Assembly: GCA_028023455.1 (NCBI GenBank)
Contig: JAQFVV010006696.1
Coordinates: forward strand, 395,576-459,575
Direction of reading: 5' to 3'
Length of the DNA stretch: 64,000 bases
Origin: Epiperipatus broadwayi
Taxonomy: Eukaryota > Onychophora > Udeonychophora > Euonychophora > Peripatidae
The position numbers and the translations under genes were made by a program. This document shows, one piece after another, positions 48,709-64,000 of the stretch. The notes beneath the pieces were generated by a model. The model saw only the letters and a list, made by a program, of their open reading frames with translations, was not told the DNA's origin and made no database searches. The stretch's first letter is position 1. Each line of letters opens with the position of its first letter.

Positions 48709-51071
48709 ATGGATTTAAAGCAATTAAATGGAATTTGGCTTTTAAAGGAATGGCGGAAAGTAACGGTTAAAGTTATTACGTTAAAGTGCAGAATAAAATT
48801 TTTGTATTCCTGTCGGATTTTTAAAGTGTTTCCTAACTGTTGTTGTATTAAAATAAATAAGTTATGTAAATTGAGTTTGAGATCTATGGATGATCTAAAA
48901 AATATAATACTTCGTAATATAATTGACCAATGTAAGTATTTGCTGTTTTATAATAGAAAGTATTTAAGAACATTAAATCATTTTATTTACGTAAAAAATA
49001 TTGATTATTTATATGAATATAAACAGATTTGTCAAATACGTTTTAATAATTTGCATTCAAAAATGATGGATAAATTTAATAGGAAAATTGAACATTTGTA
49101 TAATAAAAAGTTTCCAAGAAATTTTAGTGATCAAAACTATGTGAATATCTCTGGAGTTGATTTGAATTTTAATCAGTGTTATATTTTAAATTTTGGATCT
49201 AAATACGTCGGTGGAGGTTGGAAAGATTCTAGTATTGAATTAAATGCGGTGATTGAATATTCGTTTGGTGTTATAAATTGTGATTTAAATGATAGGAATA
49301 AAATAATTAATGCAATAAAAAATAAAACATTTGATAAGCAAAATGATAATGTTTGGTTAAAACAAGTTTATGAATTTAAAATTTTTTTAAAAAGTAATAA
49401 ATTAATTTGTTTGAAGGAGGACAAGGGTTTACGGATGTGCCTAATGAAACAGGATGAATATAATATGAAAATTATGGATCAAATGAAGAAGCTTTGTTTT
49501 GAAAAAAGTGAATTAAATAATATTGATACATATAGAATGAAATTTATTAATGACATTTTAATGACTGCTAAAAAGAAAAAAGTTATTGATGCAAAGACAT
49601 ATTACAGTTTATATCCGTCGTCTGCAGTGTTTCCAAGAATCTTTGCAAATATAAAATTGCATAAAAATTGTTATCCATTAAGAGTAATTGTTGATTTTGG
49701 TGGTGTTTTTTATTATAATGCTTGTAGATATATTGAAAAAATAATGCAAGATGTGCTTGGATTTGGAGATTATACGATTTCATCATCATTTGATTTTATT
49801 AATAGGATTAAAAATATAAAAATTGATAATAATGATGTTATGTGTACACTTGACATATCTGAAATGTATGGTTCAATTAATCGTATTGAATCAATAGAGA
49901 TTATTGAAAGAGCTTTGTTTTTAAAATCTATAGATAATAATATTAGAAATTTTATTGTTAAAATATTAAGATTTGTGAATGATAATATATATGTTAGGTT
50001 TAATGATTGCTTTTATAAAATGAATTTTGGTTGGCCAATGGGTCTTCCGGTGGTATCACAGCTTTGTAATTTTTTTATTTCTAATTATGAGGTTAAGATA
50101 TTGTCTCAGATAAAATATAAAGGAATTAAAGTATATTGTAGATATGTTGATGATGTATTTATATGTGCACATAATGAAATAATAGTTAATTTGTTTAATG
50201 AGTTAAATATGATTAATAATGTAAAATGGGTGTTAAATGAAGAGAAAGAAGATTCTATAAAGTTTTTAGATATATTTATTAAAAGAAATAATAATGTGTT
50301 TGATTATAATATGATTTTAAAGCCTGTTGAAATTAGGGGTTATATTCCATATAATTCTAAAGTTCATATGAGTCATAAATTAGCTGGTTTGAAGTCATTT
50401 TTATTTAGAAATGATTATTTGTGCAAATTTATTAGTGATAAAATTGAAAATATTAATGTATATATTACTGATATGTTGAATGTTGGTTATGGAAGGAATA
50501 TTATTTATAATAAAATTACAAAATATAATCAAAATAAGAGTAATAATAAGAAAATATTAAGTAAATTAAAAAGTGATAAATGGATTTCTATTCCTTTTAT
50601 ATCTAATCAACAAGCTAAATTAATTTATAAACTTTTTAGTGGTTTGTGTAGAATTTCTTTTTTCTCTTCAAATAATATAAATGATATGATAAATAACTCC
50701 AAAGCCAAGATTTCTAAGTTTGAATTAAGTTCTGTTATATATATGTTGGAATGTGGTTGTGGAATAAAATATATAGGGGAATCCAAATGTACATTACAAA
50801 AACGATATAATGATCATAAGACATTATATAAACGTGTACAGAAAGAAAATATATCTTCAGTAAATCGAATACTCCATCAATTATATTTGATCATAATAAA
50901 ACATGTAATTATGGTTTTAAATTTAATAATAGAGATATAAAAATTATTCAAATTGAAAGGTGTAGTGAAAAACGTAAAATTAAAGAGGCAATGATGATAT
51001 CTAGGAATAGAGGTGGTTTGATGAATAAACAATCGGCAAATATAAAGACAACAGAATTGTGGGAAATTTGA
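48709..51071 (+). CDS. Penelope-like RT with C-terminal GIY-YIG endonuclease (frameshifted)
   Basis: Copy C reads from ATG 48709 for 743 codons. RT motifs are visible: KLHKNCYPLRVIVDF at about residue 318, TLDISEMYGS at about 379 (catalytic Asp), NFGWPMGLPVVSQLCNFF at about 442, YCRYVDDVFICA at about 477 (catalytic DD), and KFLDIFIKR near 517. The C-terminal GIY-YIG nuclease starts at about residue 672 (VIYMLECGCGIKYIGES, with the Cys pair typical of Penelope-type nucleases). A 1-nt deletion near 50867 (aaatcgaata against aaatatgaata in copies A and B) shifts the frame. The true C-terminus, ending TTELWEI, continues to the stop at 51069-51071. It would copy element RNA by target priming in the nucleus. 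The endonuclease lies C-terminal to the RT, the canonical order. Confidence 0.9.
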
Positions 51072-51219
51072 ATAGATTGAATGATGGGTAATGCAAGTTT
51101 TTATTTTTTGTACGTTTGTATTAAAGTTGAAAAGATTGTCAGTGAAACAATTGAAAGTACTTCTGGTAAAGAATATATTATTTAATTTTGAATACTGTGT
51201 TAAATATATTTGTTTGAAT

Positions 51220-53790
<2,571 letters not shown>

Positions 53791-53791
53791 T

Positions 53792-53919
53792 GGTTACAAT
53801 ATATATATATATATAAGAAATAGATAATATTTAGACAGGAGGCAAATATGTCTATATATATTATGGTTACAATATATATATATATATAAGAAATAGATAA
53901 TATTTAGACAGGAGGCAAA
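53792..53919. repeat. 55-bp direct repeat containing TA
   Basis: ggttacaat, a short TA run and aagaaatagataatatttag with acaggaggcaaa occur at 53792-53846 and again at 53865-53919, separated by 18 bases. Confidence 0.9.
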
Positions 53920-53954
53920 ATTTTAATTATTCAATTTTGAATTTTTTTTGAGGC

Positions 53955-56000
53955 AATTTAGACAGAATATGTCAAATTTCTATTGTAAAAAATATGAAAG
54001 AAAATTAAAGTGGTTGTTTGGGAAAGTTAATAAAATTTATTATAGTGATAAAGGGTATGAGAGTAATGCTTCTGATGAATATTGTTAATCTTTCTGATAT
54101 TAAGCTAAATGATAGAGAATTAGACATTGTTGGTAAAGACCCTAATTTAGTTCCATTTCTTTCAAAAAATAGTTTTTGATACAATTTTGTCTATTGAATC
54201 TAGTAATTTGAGTGATGAACAGAAAGTTGGCATTTAATCGATTTTGAATAAAAGTTTAAAAAGGAAAGAAAAATTTGTGGTTAATCCTGCTGAGATTAGA
54301 CATCTTAAGAATAGGTTAATTGCTAATGATATAATCATTTCTTGTGAAGACAAAGCTGGTAGGTTTGTCATTATACAAAGAGATGAATTCAAAGAGAAAA
54401 TGGATAGGGAATTAAATAATGGTAAATATATATTTTTAGATAAAGATCCAAGTAATTTGATTAAAAAAAAATTGATAGATATTATGAAGAAAATGGTTAA
54501 TTTAAAAATATTTAATAGAATAGATTATTTAAAATGCTATCCAAATGATTTCATATCAGCTAAGATGTTTGTGAATATTAATACTCATAAAGATGGGTTT
54601 CTTTTAAAATTTATTTTTTTATTTTACAGGTAGTGTTTGAGAGTGTATTTCTAGATTCTTGAATATTTTTTTTAAAACAATTTGTTGATTTTGGTCATTA
54701 CACAGTTTTTTTTTCTGTTGAGGCTTTTAATAAGATTAATAATTTTAAAATGGAAAGTAATTGGGTATTTGGAAGTTGAGATATTGAAAATATGTATCAG
54801 TCGGTTAATAGGTTAAGCATTATTGATGTTCTTATGTCTACTTTGATTAAGAAAAGTTCTTTATCAAAAAATAAAATTAAGATAATAAAAAAAATTGATT
54901 TTGTTATTGGAAGATTCTATATATTTTACTTATAAAGGTAATTTTTATAAGATTAAGGAAAGGTGGATAATAGGTTATATTATTTCTCCTTTAGTATGTT
55001 CAGTTTATATTAATTATATGGAAGAGGAAATTATTATTAAAAAGCATTGTTTATATGTAACATTATTTGTCAGATATGTTGATGATTGTTTATTTGTAGT
55101 TCAAAATGATAAATTGAAGGATTTTGTAAATCAGTTTAATTGTTTTGATCTTTCTATAAAATTTGTGTTAGAAAGAGGGGGGGGGTAGATTTTAGTAAGT
55201 TAAATTTTTTAGAACTTTTGGTGATTAGAAATGTATAGACTAATTGCTTACTATGCAGTTATTTAGTTAAAAGTAGAGAATTAACATCTATAATTAAACC
55301 TAATAGCTATCAGTCTGTATCTCATAAAGTAACTGCTTTAAGGAATTATTGTCATAGAAGTAATAAATTAAATAATTCTAGTCAGGTAGTTTTATTTTAG
55401 AAATGCCAATTTTATAAAGATTACCTGAGGGTTGGTTACTCTGACAAATTTATTAAAAGTATTTTATTTAATAATAATATTTGTAATGATGTAAAGGATA
55501 AAGAAAATATCATTTTATTTCTTTGCCATTTAAATTGTCTTATAATAAATTTTTATGTAGAAATAGCAAATTGTTTTGAAATAAGAAAATTGCTTGGAAA
55601 AGGGGAGTTACATTGAATAATTTATTAAATAATACAAAAGAAATTTTTGATAGAAAGACTATTCCTGGTGTAGTATATTTTATCTCTTTTTTATTATGTA
55701 AGAATGTCTACATAGATCAGAGGAGTTTGAGTTTAAATGAAAGAATAAAGATTCATAAAGGTAGAGTTAAAAATAGATATCTTAGTTCTGCTTTGTATGT
55801 CCATGAAAAAGATACAGGCCACACTATTAATTTTGATGAAACTAAGGTTGTCTTCTTTGAGAGAAATGAAATCAAAAGATGAATTAAAGAATCTTTATTA
55901 TTGAAAATTTATTATTCTGAAGCAATTAACTTATTTAATAGATCTTTTAATATTAAGGGTGGATTGGAAGTGAATGGATTTGTGGGTAATGGTTAATATT
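53955..56000 (+). pseudogene. Second Penelope-like element, decayed
   Basis: Plus-strand fragments of a different Penelope-like family. 54244-54633 holds the N-terminal RT part (IISCEDKAGRFVIIQRDEF, matching the DKGG-x-VI block). 54895-55188 has the RT core end, with ISPLVCSVYINYMEEEI and TLFVRYVDDCLFVV (catalytic DD). 55260-55420 has SYQSVSHKVTALRNYCHRSN. 55613-55882 has the GIY-YIG nuclease: GVVYFISFLLCKNVYIDQRSLSLNERIKIHKGRV, where YID-Q replaces YIG-Q. Frameshifts and stops separate the blocks. It is much older than the 46-51 kb composite. Confidence 0.8.
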
Positions 56001-57097
56001 CTACCTGAGTCTCATTTTACACGATAGATAGGTTCCTCAGAAAACAAGCGCAAATGAAATCGCGCTAAAATATATGTAAATTACATTGAAATAGGGGGCA
56101 TGCAGACTGTGATTTTTCAAAATTCATGTAATAGCAAAGTACCCAATGTAAAATTACTTTAAAATTCATGCAAAAAATAAAATAAAGAAATATAATATGA
56201 TTCATATTTAAAATTTAAAATTTGAAAAAAAATGATAGAAGGCCAACTTTTTTTAACTATAATATTTAATTTTATTCAAAACAATATATTTTATGCATAA
56301 TTTACAGTAATTTACATTTTTTATACACATTTTAATTATTGTCGCTATTTGCCGTTAAACAGGTTCATTTGCAAACTGATAAAAAACAGATTCTTCACAA
56401 GAGAAAATACAAATAATGCCAACGTCACTCCCATGTTGTGATAATGGTTTTCTGGTGACAAGGTAATTAGTAATTAATCTAACAACTAAAAATTAAATTG
56501 TTATTTTTGTCTTTAATTTTCAATTTTAATTGTGCCCACTGCTATTACTCACCTTTTAAAAATAAACTTGTGGACTCTAAATGATTAATAATTGATTACG
56601 TCTTTTTTAAAAAAGCAAATACAGATGTGATTAAAAATGCAAAATTAACATGCACAATGTTTGAACAAATTTACATTATAATCTTGTAAAATTTAATGTG
56701 TGTATACATAAAATGTGGAAATCGCGATTTTAATTTCATTATTGCATAAAATCTTACTATTATAAAGCACTGAAAATATTGAAATTACTAAGATGAAAGT
56801 CGAATTCCAATAATGTGCTATTACTTTCAAGATAATGTAAGTGCTCAAAATTTGTTATTTAAAGTAATAGCACATTATCTGAGTTCGACCTCCGGTGAAA
56901 CACAAATTATGTAACTTCAAAATCGTGTTAAATAAGTCCATGTAAAAAAAAGACGCAGTTGTATATATATATATATTGTATAGTTTTTTGTTATTCTTTA
57001 GACTTGAGACGTCTGCTTGCAGCAGTGAAACCTTTGGTTGTGTTTTAATATCATTTTTATGTGGGTTTGGTTGAATTTTTTTTTTGGGTTTTTTTTG
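56001..57097. other. Non-coding stretch with an inverted repeat
   Basis: No gene recognised. Contains the hairpin at 56799-56889 and a short TA run at about 56961-56975. Confidence 0.45.
56799..56889. repeat. Inverted repeat (hairpin)
   Basis: Arms 56799-56827 and 56861-56889 are reverse complements over about 29 bases with a few mismatches (gtcgaattcc...gctattacttt against aaagtaatagc...gagttcgac), with a loop of about 33 bases. Confidence 0.85.
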
Positions 57098-57099
57098 TA

Positions 57100-57178
<79 letters not shown>
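57098..57178. repeat. (TA)n microsatellite
   Basis: Nearly uninterrupted TA array of about 80 bp. Open frames across it are poly-YI and not genes. Confidence 0.95.
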
Positions 57179-60618
<3,440 letters not shown>

Positions 60619-60623
<5 letters not shown>

Positions 60624-60985
60624 AAAGAGTTTTCTATTAACTGAAATGAGACCCATTGATTCCTCTTGGATGCTTTAAAGGAACCAAGCCGGACAAATCT
60701 TAATGTCCATGCCTTACGTTCTTATCATTGCAGCTGTTATTACTATATGATTATTCATATTGTATATGAACATTGATGTGCTGCTCACCAACACACATTA
60801 GCTAGAGTGGTGAGTTTTGTGACTTTTTATCTCTGCATTTAAGATTAAGAAACACCATGGTCTTTTTTCTCAGTGCCTGAAAGGGCAGAATAAGTGTTTA
60901 TGTAAATGATAAATATTTTTCAATACATATATACAATTATAATAGACAAAAATAAAGCATGACCCTTATTTTCAGGAGGCTGTAA
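60619..60985. other. Non-coding stretch
   Basis: No gene recognised. It is less AT-rich around 60650-60900 and may be the 5' UTR of the RTE element or an older repeat. Confidence 0.4.
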
Positions 60986-61079
60986 AGTAAACAACAAAAG
61001 CAGTGGTTGGTGGCTGAAGGTGGAGGATGCTAAGTATTTCCTGATTGCGGACCCAGACAGCTATTTGATGACGACTTTT

Positions 61080-61900
61080 TATTTAGGTACTTACAACTGC
61101 AGATCACTTTCAAGTGAAGGAAGATTGCAAAAATTATAAAAAGAACTGTCTTGTAATATATGGGAAGTTATTGGACTTGGTGAAATTAGAAGAAAAGGTG
61201 AAGAGTCAATTGATTTAATATTGGACATATATTCTATTTTAAAGTCACAAATATTCAAAATACAACTGGAGTATGATTAATTATAAATAAAAAAGTGGAA
61301 GAACAATATTATGGAGATTGATGGTGTATCGGACAGAGTGGCAAGATTAGTTATACAATTTAATAGCCTATACCAAATGCAGATAATTAAGGTTTATACA
61401 CCAACAAGTTCTCATAATGATGAAGTAGTAGAAGATTTTTATGTGGATGTACAAAAGCCTTTGATCAGAGGAAACAACATTTTAAAAATAATATGGGAGA
61501 CTTTAACACTAGAATTGGTAAACGAATTAAAGATAAATGTGCTGTAGGTAATTTTGGTTATGATAATAAAGAGGAGAGAGGACATAACCATGTTGAGTTT
61601 TCAGAAAAAGAAAAAATGTATATTATGATTTTTTTTTTTTTTTGAGAAAAATGTTAAAAGGAAATGGACAGTAATCATCCAAATGAAGATACAGCAGAAT
61701 TGATTTATATTTTGACTAACAGAAAATATATATTTCAAGATTGTAAGGTTCATAATAAATTTAACACAGGAAGTGATCATCGATTAGTAAGGTGTAAGTT
61801 ACATGTTAATGTAAAACAAGAGAGACAAAAATTATTAAGAAAAACGATATTTACAGTTGATATTCCTAATCTTCAGAAACATTCTAATGAATTTAAATTA
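61080..61900 (+). pseudogene. RTE endonuclease domain
   Basis: Begins around 61084 with LGTYNCRSLSSEGRLQKL, the RTE T-x-N-x-R-[ST]-L start of the AP-like endonuclease. It continues with VIGLGEIRRKGEE (catalytic Glu block) and DRVARLVIQFNSL, then IKVYTPTSSHNDEVVEDFYVD (the VYAPTS block). After frame breaks, 61664 on has IYILTNRKYIF and NTGSDHRLVRCKL (SDHR, the final catalytic His block). Stops occur near 61137, 61545 and elsewhere. A T run at 61629-61642 lies inside the decayed centre. Confidence 0.8.
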
Positions 61901-62066
61901 GAACTTACAAATCGGGTTCAAGTATTAGTAGATTTTGAACATGATTCAGATTTAAATGAAATTAATATGAAAAGAACTGATACAATTTTAAAAGCTGCAA
62001 CAAAGATATCTAGTAAAAAAAAAACAGCAATTGACCAATAAAATTTCTTTTGAGACTAGATAATTT

Positions 62067-63300
62067 ATGAAGAAAAGAAGAAACATGAAGATATACAAAA
62101 ATGATGCATCAAAAAGGATTAAATTTGTCGAATTTTGTAAAATGGTGCGGAAAAGAGTTGAAAATGATATAAGAAAGTATAACTTTGAACTACCAATAAA
62201 AATTTTAGAGGAAAATAAAAGTCTCAAGAATCCAAAACAACATCTTGGTGTTATTAGAAAATTTATATCTGCAATAAGAAAAGAAAGATGGAATTATTGC
62301 TAAAAAGAGAGATGACATCATGAAATTGGTGGAAATTTTTTATCAAGAATTATATAGTAATAAAGAACAAGTACCTCCTATATCTATTACATCTTCCGAA
62401 TTGCTCAGAATTTTAAATGAAGAAGTGAGATGTGCAATTAAGTGTATGAACAAAGGAAAGGCTTCAGGTAATGATGGAATTAAAATTGATATATTAAAAG
62501 AAACAGTTGAAGTAATAGAAAAAAAAATTAGCAAAGTTATATACAAAATGTCTAAATGATAAAGGTTTACCAGATGTTGGGAAGAATGCAGTAATAATAT
62601 TAATATTTAAAAAAGATGATAAAGAAAATATTAGAAATTACAGACCTATTAGCCTTTTATCAATTTTTTATAAAAATTTTACCAAAATAATTACAACTCC
62701 TTACAGAGAAGATTGGATTTCCACAAACAAAGAGAACAAGCTGGATTTAAAATTGGTTTTAGTACAGTAGATCATATCCAGGTATTGAGAGAAGTTATAG
62801 AAAGTACAAATGAATATGACTTGTCATTATGTTTCGGATTTGTAGATTATGAAAAGGCATTTGATTCTACAAACATTTCTTCAGTGATTACAGTATTGGA
62901 TGATCTAGGTATAGATCCAGGATATTGTCATATTTTAAACAATATTTATAAAACTACAACAGCAACAATTAGATTACATAATGATACTGAGAAAGTCAAC
63001 ATTGATAAAGGTGTAAGACAATATTAGTCAATATCTGCCAACCTTTTTACAGCAGTGTTGCAAGAAGATTTTATGGATTAAAATGGGAAACTATAGGGGT
63101 GAAACTAAATGGAGATTATTCAAGTCACTCACATTTCACAGATGATGTAGTTGTTTTTGCAAATCATATTTCAGAACATAGGACATGTTGCAGGAGTTAT
63201 CATATGAATGTAAGAAAGTGGGATTAAAGATAAATGTTAAAAAGACTAAAGTAATGTTTAATTGGTTTGCTCAAAATATGAAAATAATGATTGATTATGA
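62067..63300 (+). pseudogene. RTE reverse transcriptase domain
   Basis: 62320-62559 has ILNEEVRCAIKCMNKGKASG followed by NDGIKIDILK (the KAPG-x-DGI fingers block). About 62575-62700 has the KNYRPISL-like block as NYRPISLLS in another frame. 62713-63027 has QAGFKIGFSTVDHIQVL and FVDYEKAFDSTN (RT motif A). About 63135 has SHFTDDVVVFANH (motif C; TDD for ADD). Frameshifts between blocks. 62067-62303 encodes the linker before the RT. Confidence 0.8.
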
Positions 63301-63371
63301 TGAATTAGAAAAAGTTAACAGTTACAAATCATATAATTAAACTTAGGTGGAGTGATTTTGGTAGACATAAC

Positions 63372-63680
63372 TTGATACTAAATGAAAATATACCAATGTG
63401 TTTGAAAAGGACAGTTTTTAACAAATGTCTTTTACCAGTACTTATTTATGGATCTGAGACTTGGACACTTAATAAAAAAGCAATACAGAGACTTCAGCCC
63501 ACACAAAGTACTATGGAGAGATGTATGTTGGGAGTAACAAGAAGATATCACAAATGCAATGTATGTGTAAGAGAACAAATATGTGTTACTGATCTCATTT
63601 AAAAAATTAAAAGTTTGAAGTGGAGTTGGGCTGGTCATATTGCTAGAAGAGATGATAATATATGGTCAATTGAAATTTTA
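63372..63680 (+). pseudogene. RTE C-terminal domain
   Basis: The frame contains LPVLIYGSETWTLNKKAIQRL, TMERCMLGVTRR, and after a stop at 63600 KSLKWSWAGHIARRDDNIWS. The YGSETW-x-L ... ME-R-MLG ... W-WAGHI-R series is diagnostic of RTE-type LINEs. Confidence 0.85.
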
Positions 63681-63859
63681 AACTGAATTCCATAATATTG
63701 TAAAAGACTCATAAAAAGACAACATGTGAGATTGATGAAGGAGACAAGAAAGTGTGCAGGGGGATGTGGAAAAGAGAAGTTAAAGATCAGTGAATATTGA
63801 TTAAACTTGGAGAGACCTTCAATCTGCAGTGGATTGGTAATGGTTGATGATGATGATAA

Positions 63860-63974
<115 letters not shown>

Positions 63975-64000
63975 GACCATCTGAATGGGCACAAGTTTTA

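Noticed and set aside
48709-50940. Naiad/Chlamys-type Penelope with N-terminal GIY-YIG
   Set aside because: The GIY-YIG motif is clearly at the C-terminus, after the RT, as in canonical endonuclease-bearing Penelope elements.

Overview
The window looks like a gene-poor, very AT-rich stretch of an invertebrate animal nuclear genome. I base this on split exons with GT/AG splice sites, metazoan-type retroelements (Ty3/gypsy, RTE and L1/Tx1-like LINEs, GIY-YIG Penelope-like elements) and long (TA)n microsatellites. Arthropods such as chelicerates would fit, but the sequence does not settle the phylum. There are no bacterial operons, no CRISPR array, and I found no tRNA or rRNA gene.

Only one host gene can be supported. 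It is the 3' end of a trypsin-fold (S1) serine protease-like gene on the minus strand, with its penultimate coding exon at 37695-37873 and its last exon at 11727-11888. The two join in phase and are separated by an intron of about 25.8 kb. The joined product carries Thr where S1 proteases have the catalytic Ser (GDTGGP). The upstream exons are not visible. Just upstream of the penultimate exon the sequence folds back on itself, and 16 bases match the end of an Illumina adapter (37951-37966), so continuity of the assembly there is doubtful.

Layout: 1-5.9 kb AT-rich, no gene seen. 6.0-10.6 kb: decayed minus-strand Ty3/gypsy element with two LTR remnants and gag-PR-RT-RH-IN order. 10.7-11.2 kb: SINE-like repeats. 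11.6-11.9 kb: last protease exon and poly(A) signal. 12.0-18.24 kb: LTR retrotransposon with LTRs of about 1.56 kb and no pol, inserted in (TA)n. 19.48-21.3 kb: broken L1/Tx1-like LINE. 23.16-24.77 kb: island of different base composition, ending in a near-perfect palindrome. 27.0-37.05 kb: decayed plus-strand gypsy-like element. 37.7-37.9 kb: protease exon. 38.0-38.6 kb: foldback element. 41.9-44.3 kb: third gypsy fragment. 46.0-51.2 kb: young Penelope-like composite (inverted partial copy, direct partial copy, full-length copy) lying inside (TA)n. 54.0-56.0 kb: a second, older Penelope-like element. 61.0-63.86 kb: broken RTE-clade LINE running into (TA)n.

The recurring theme is (TA)n. Many element ends abut TA arrays, and several palindromes have TA loops. 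This suggests that TA tracts act as insertion targets, or grow from element tails, and that they promote fold-back template switching, either in the organism or during sequencing and assembly.
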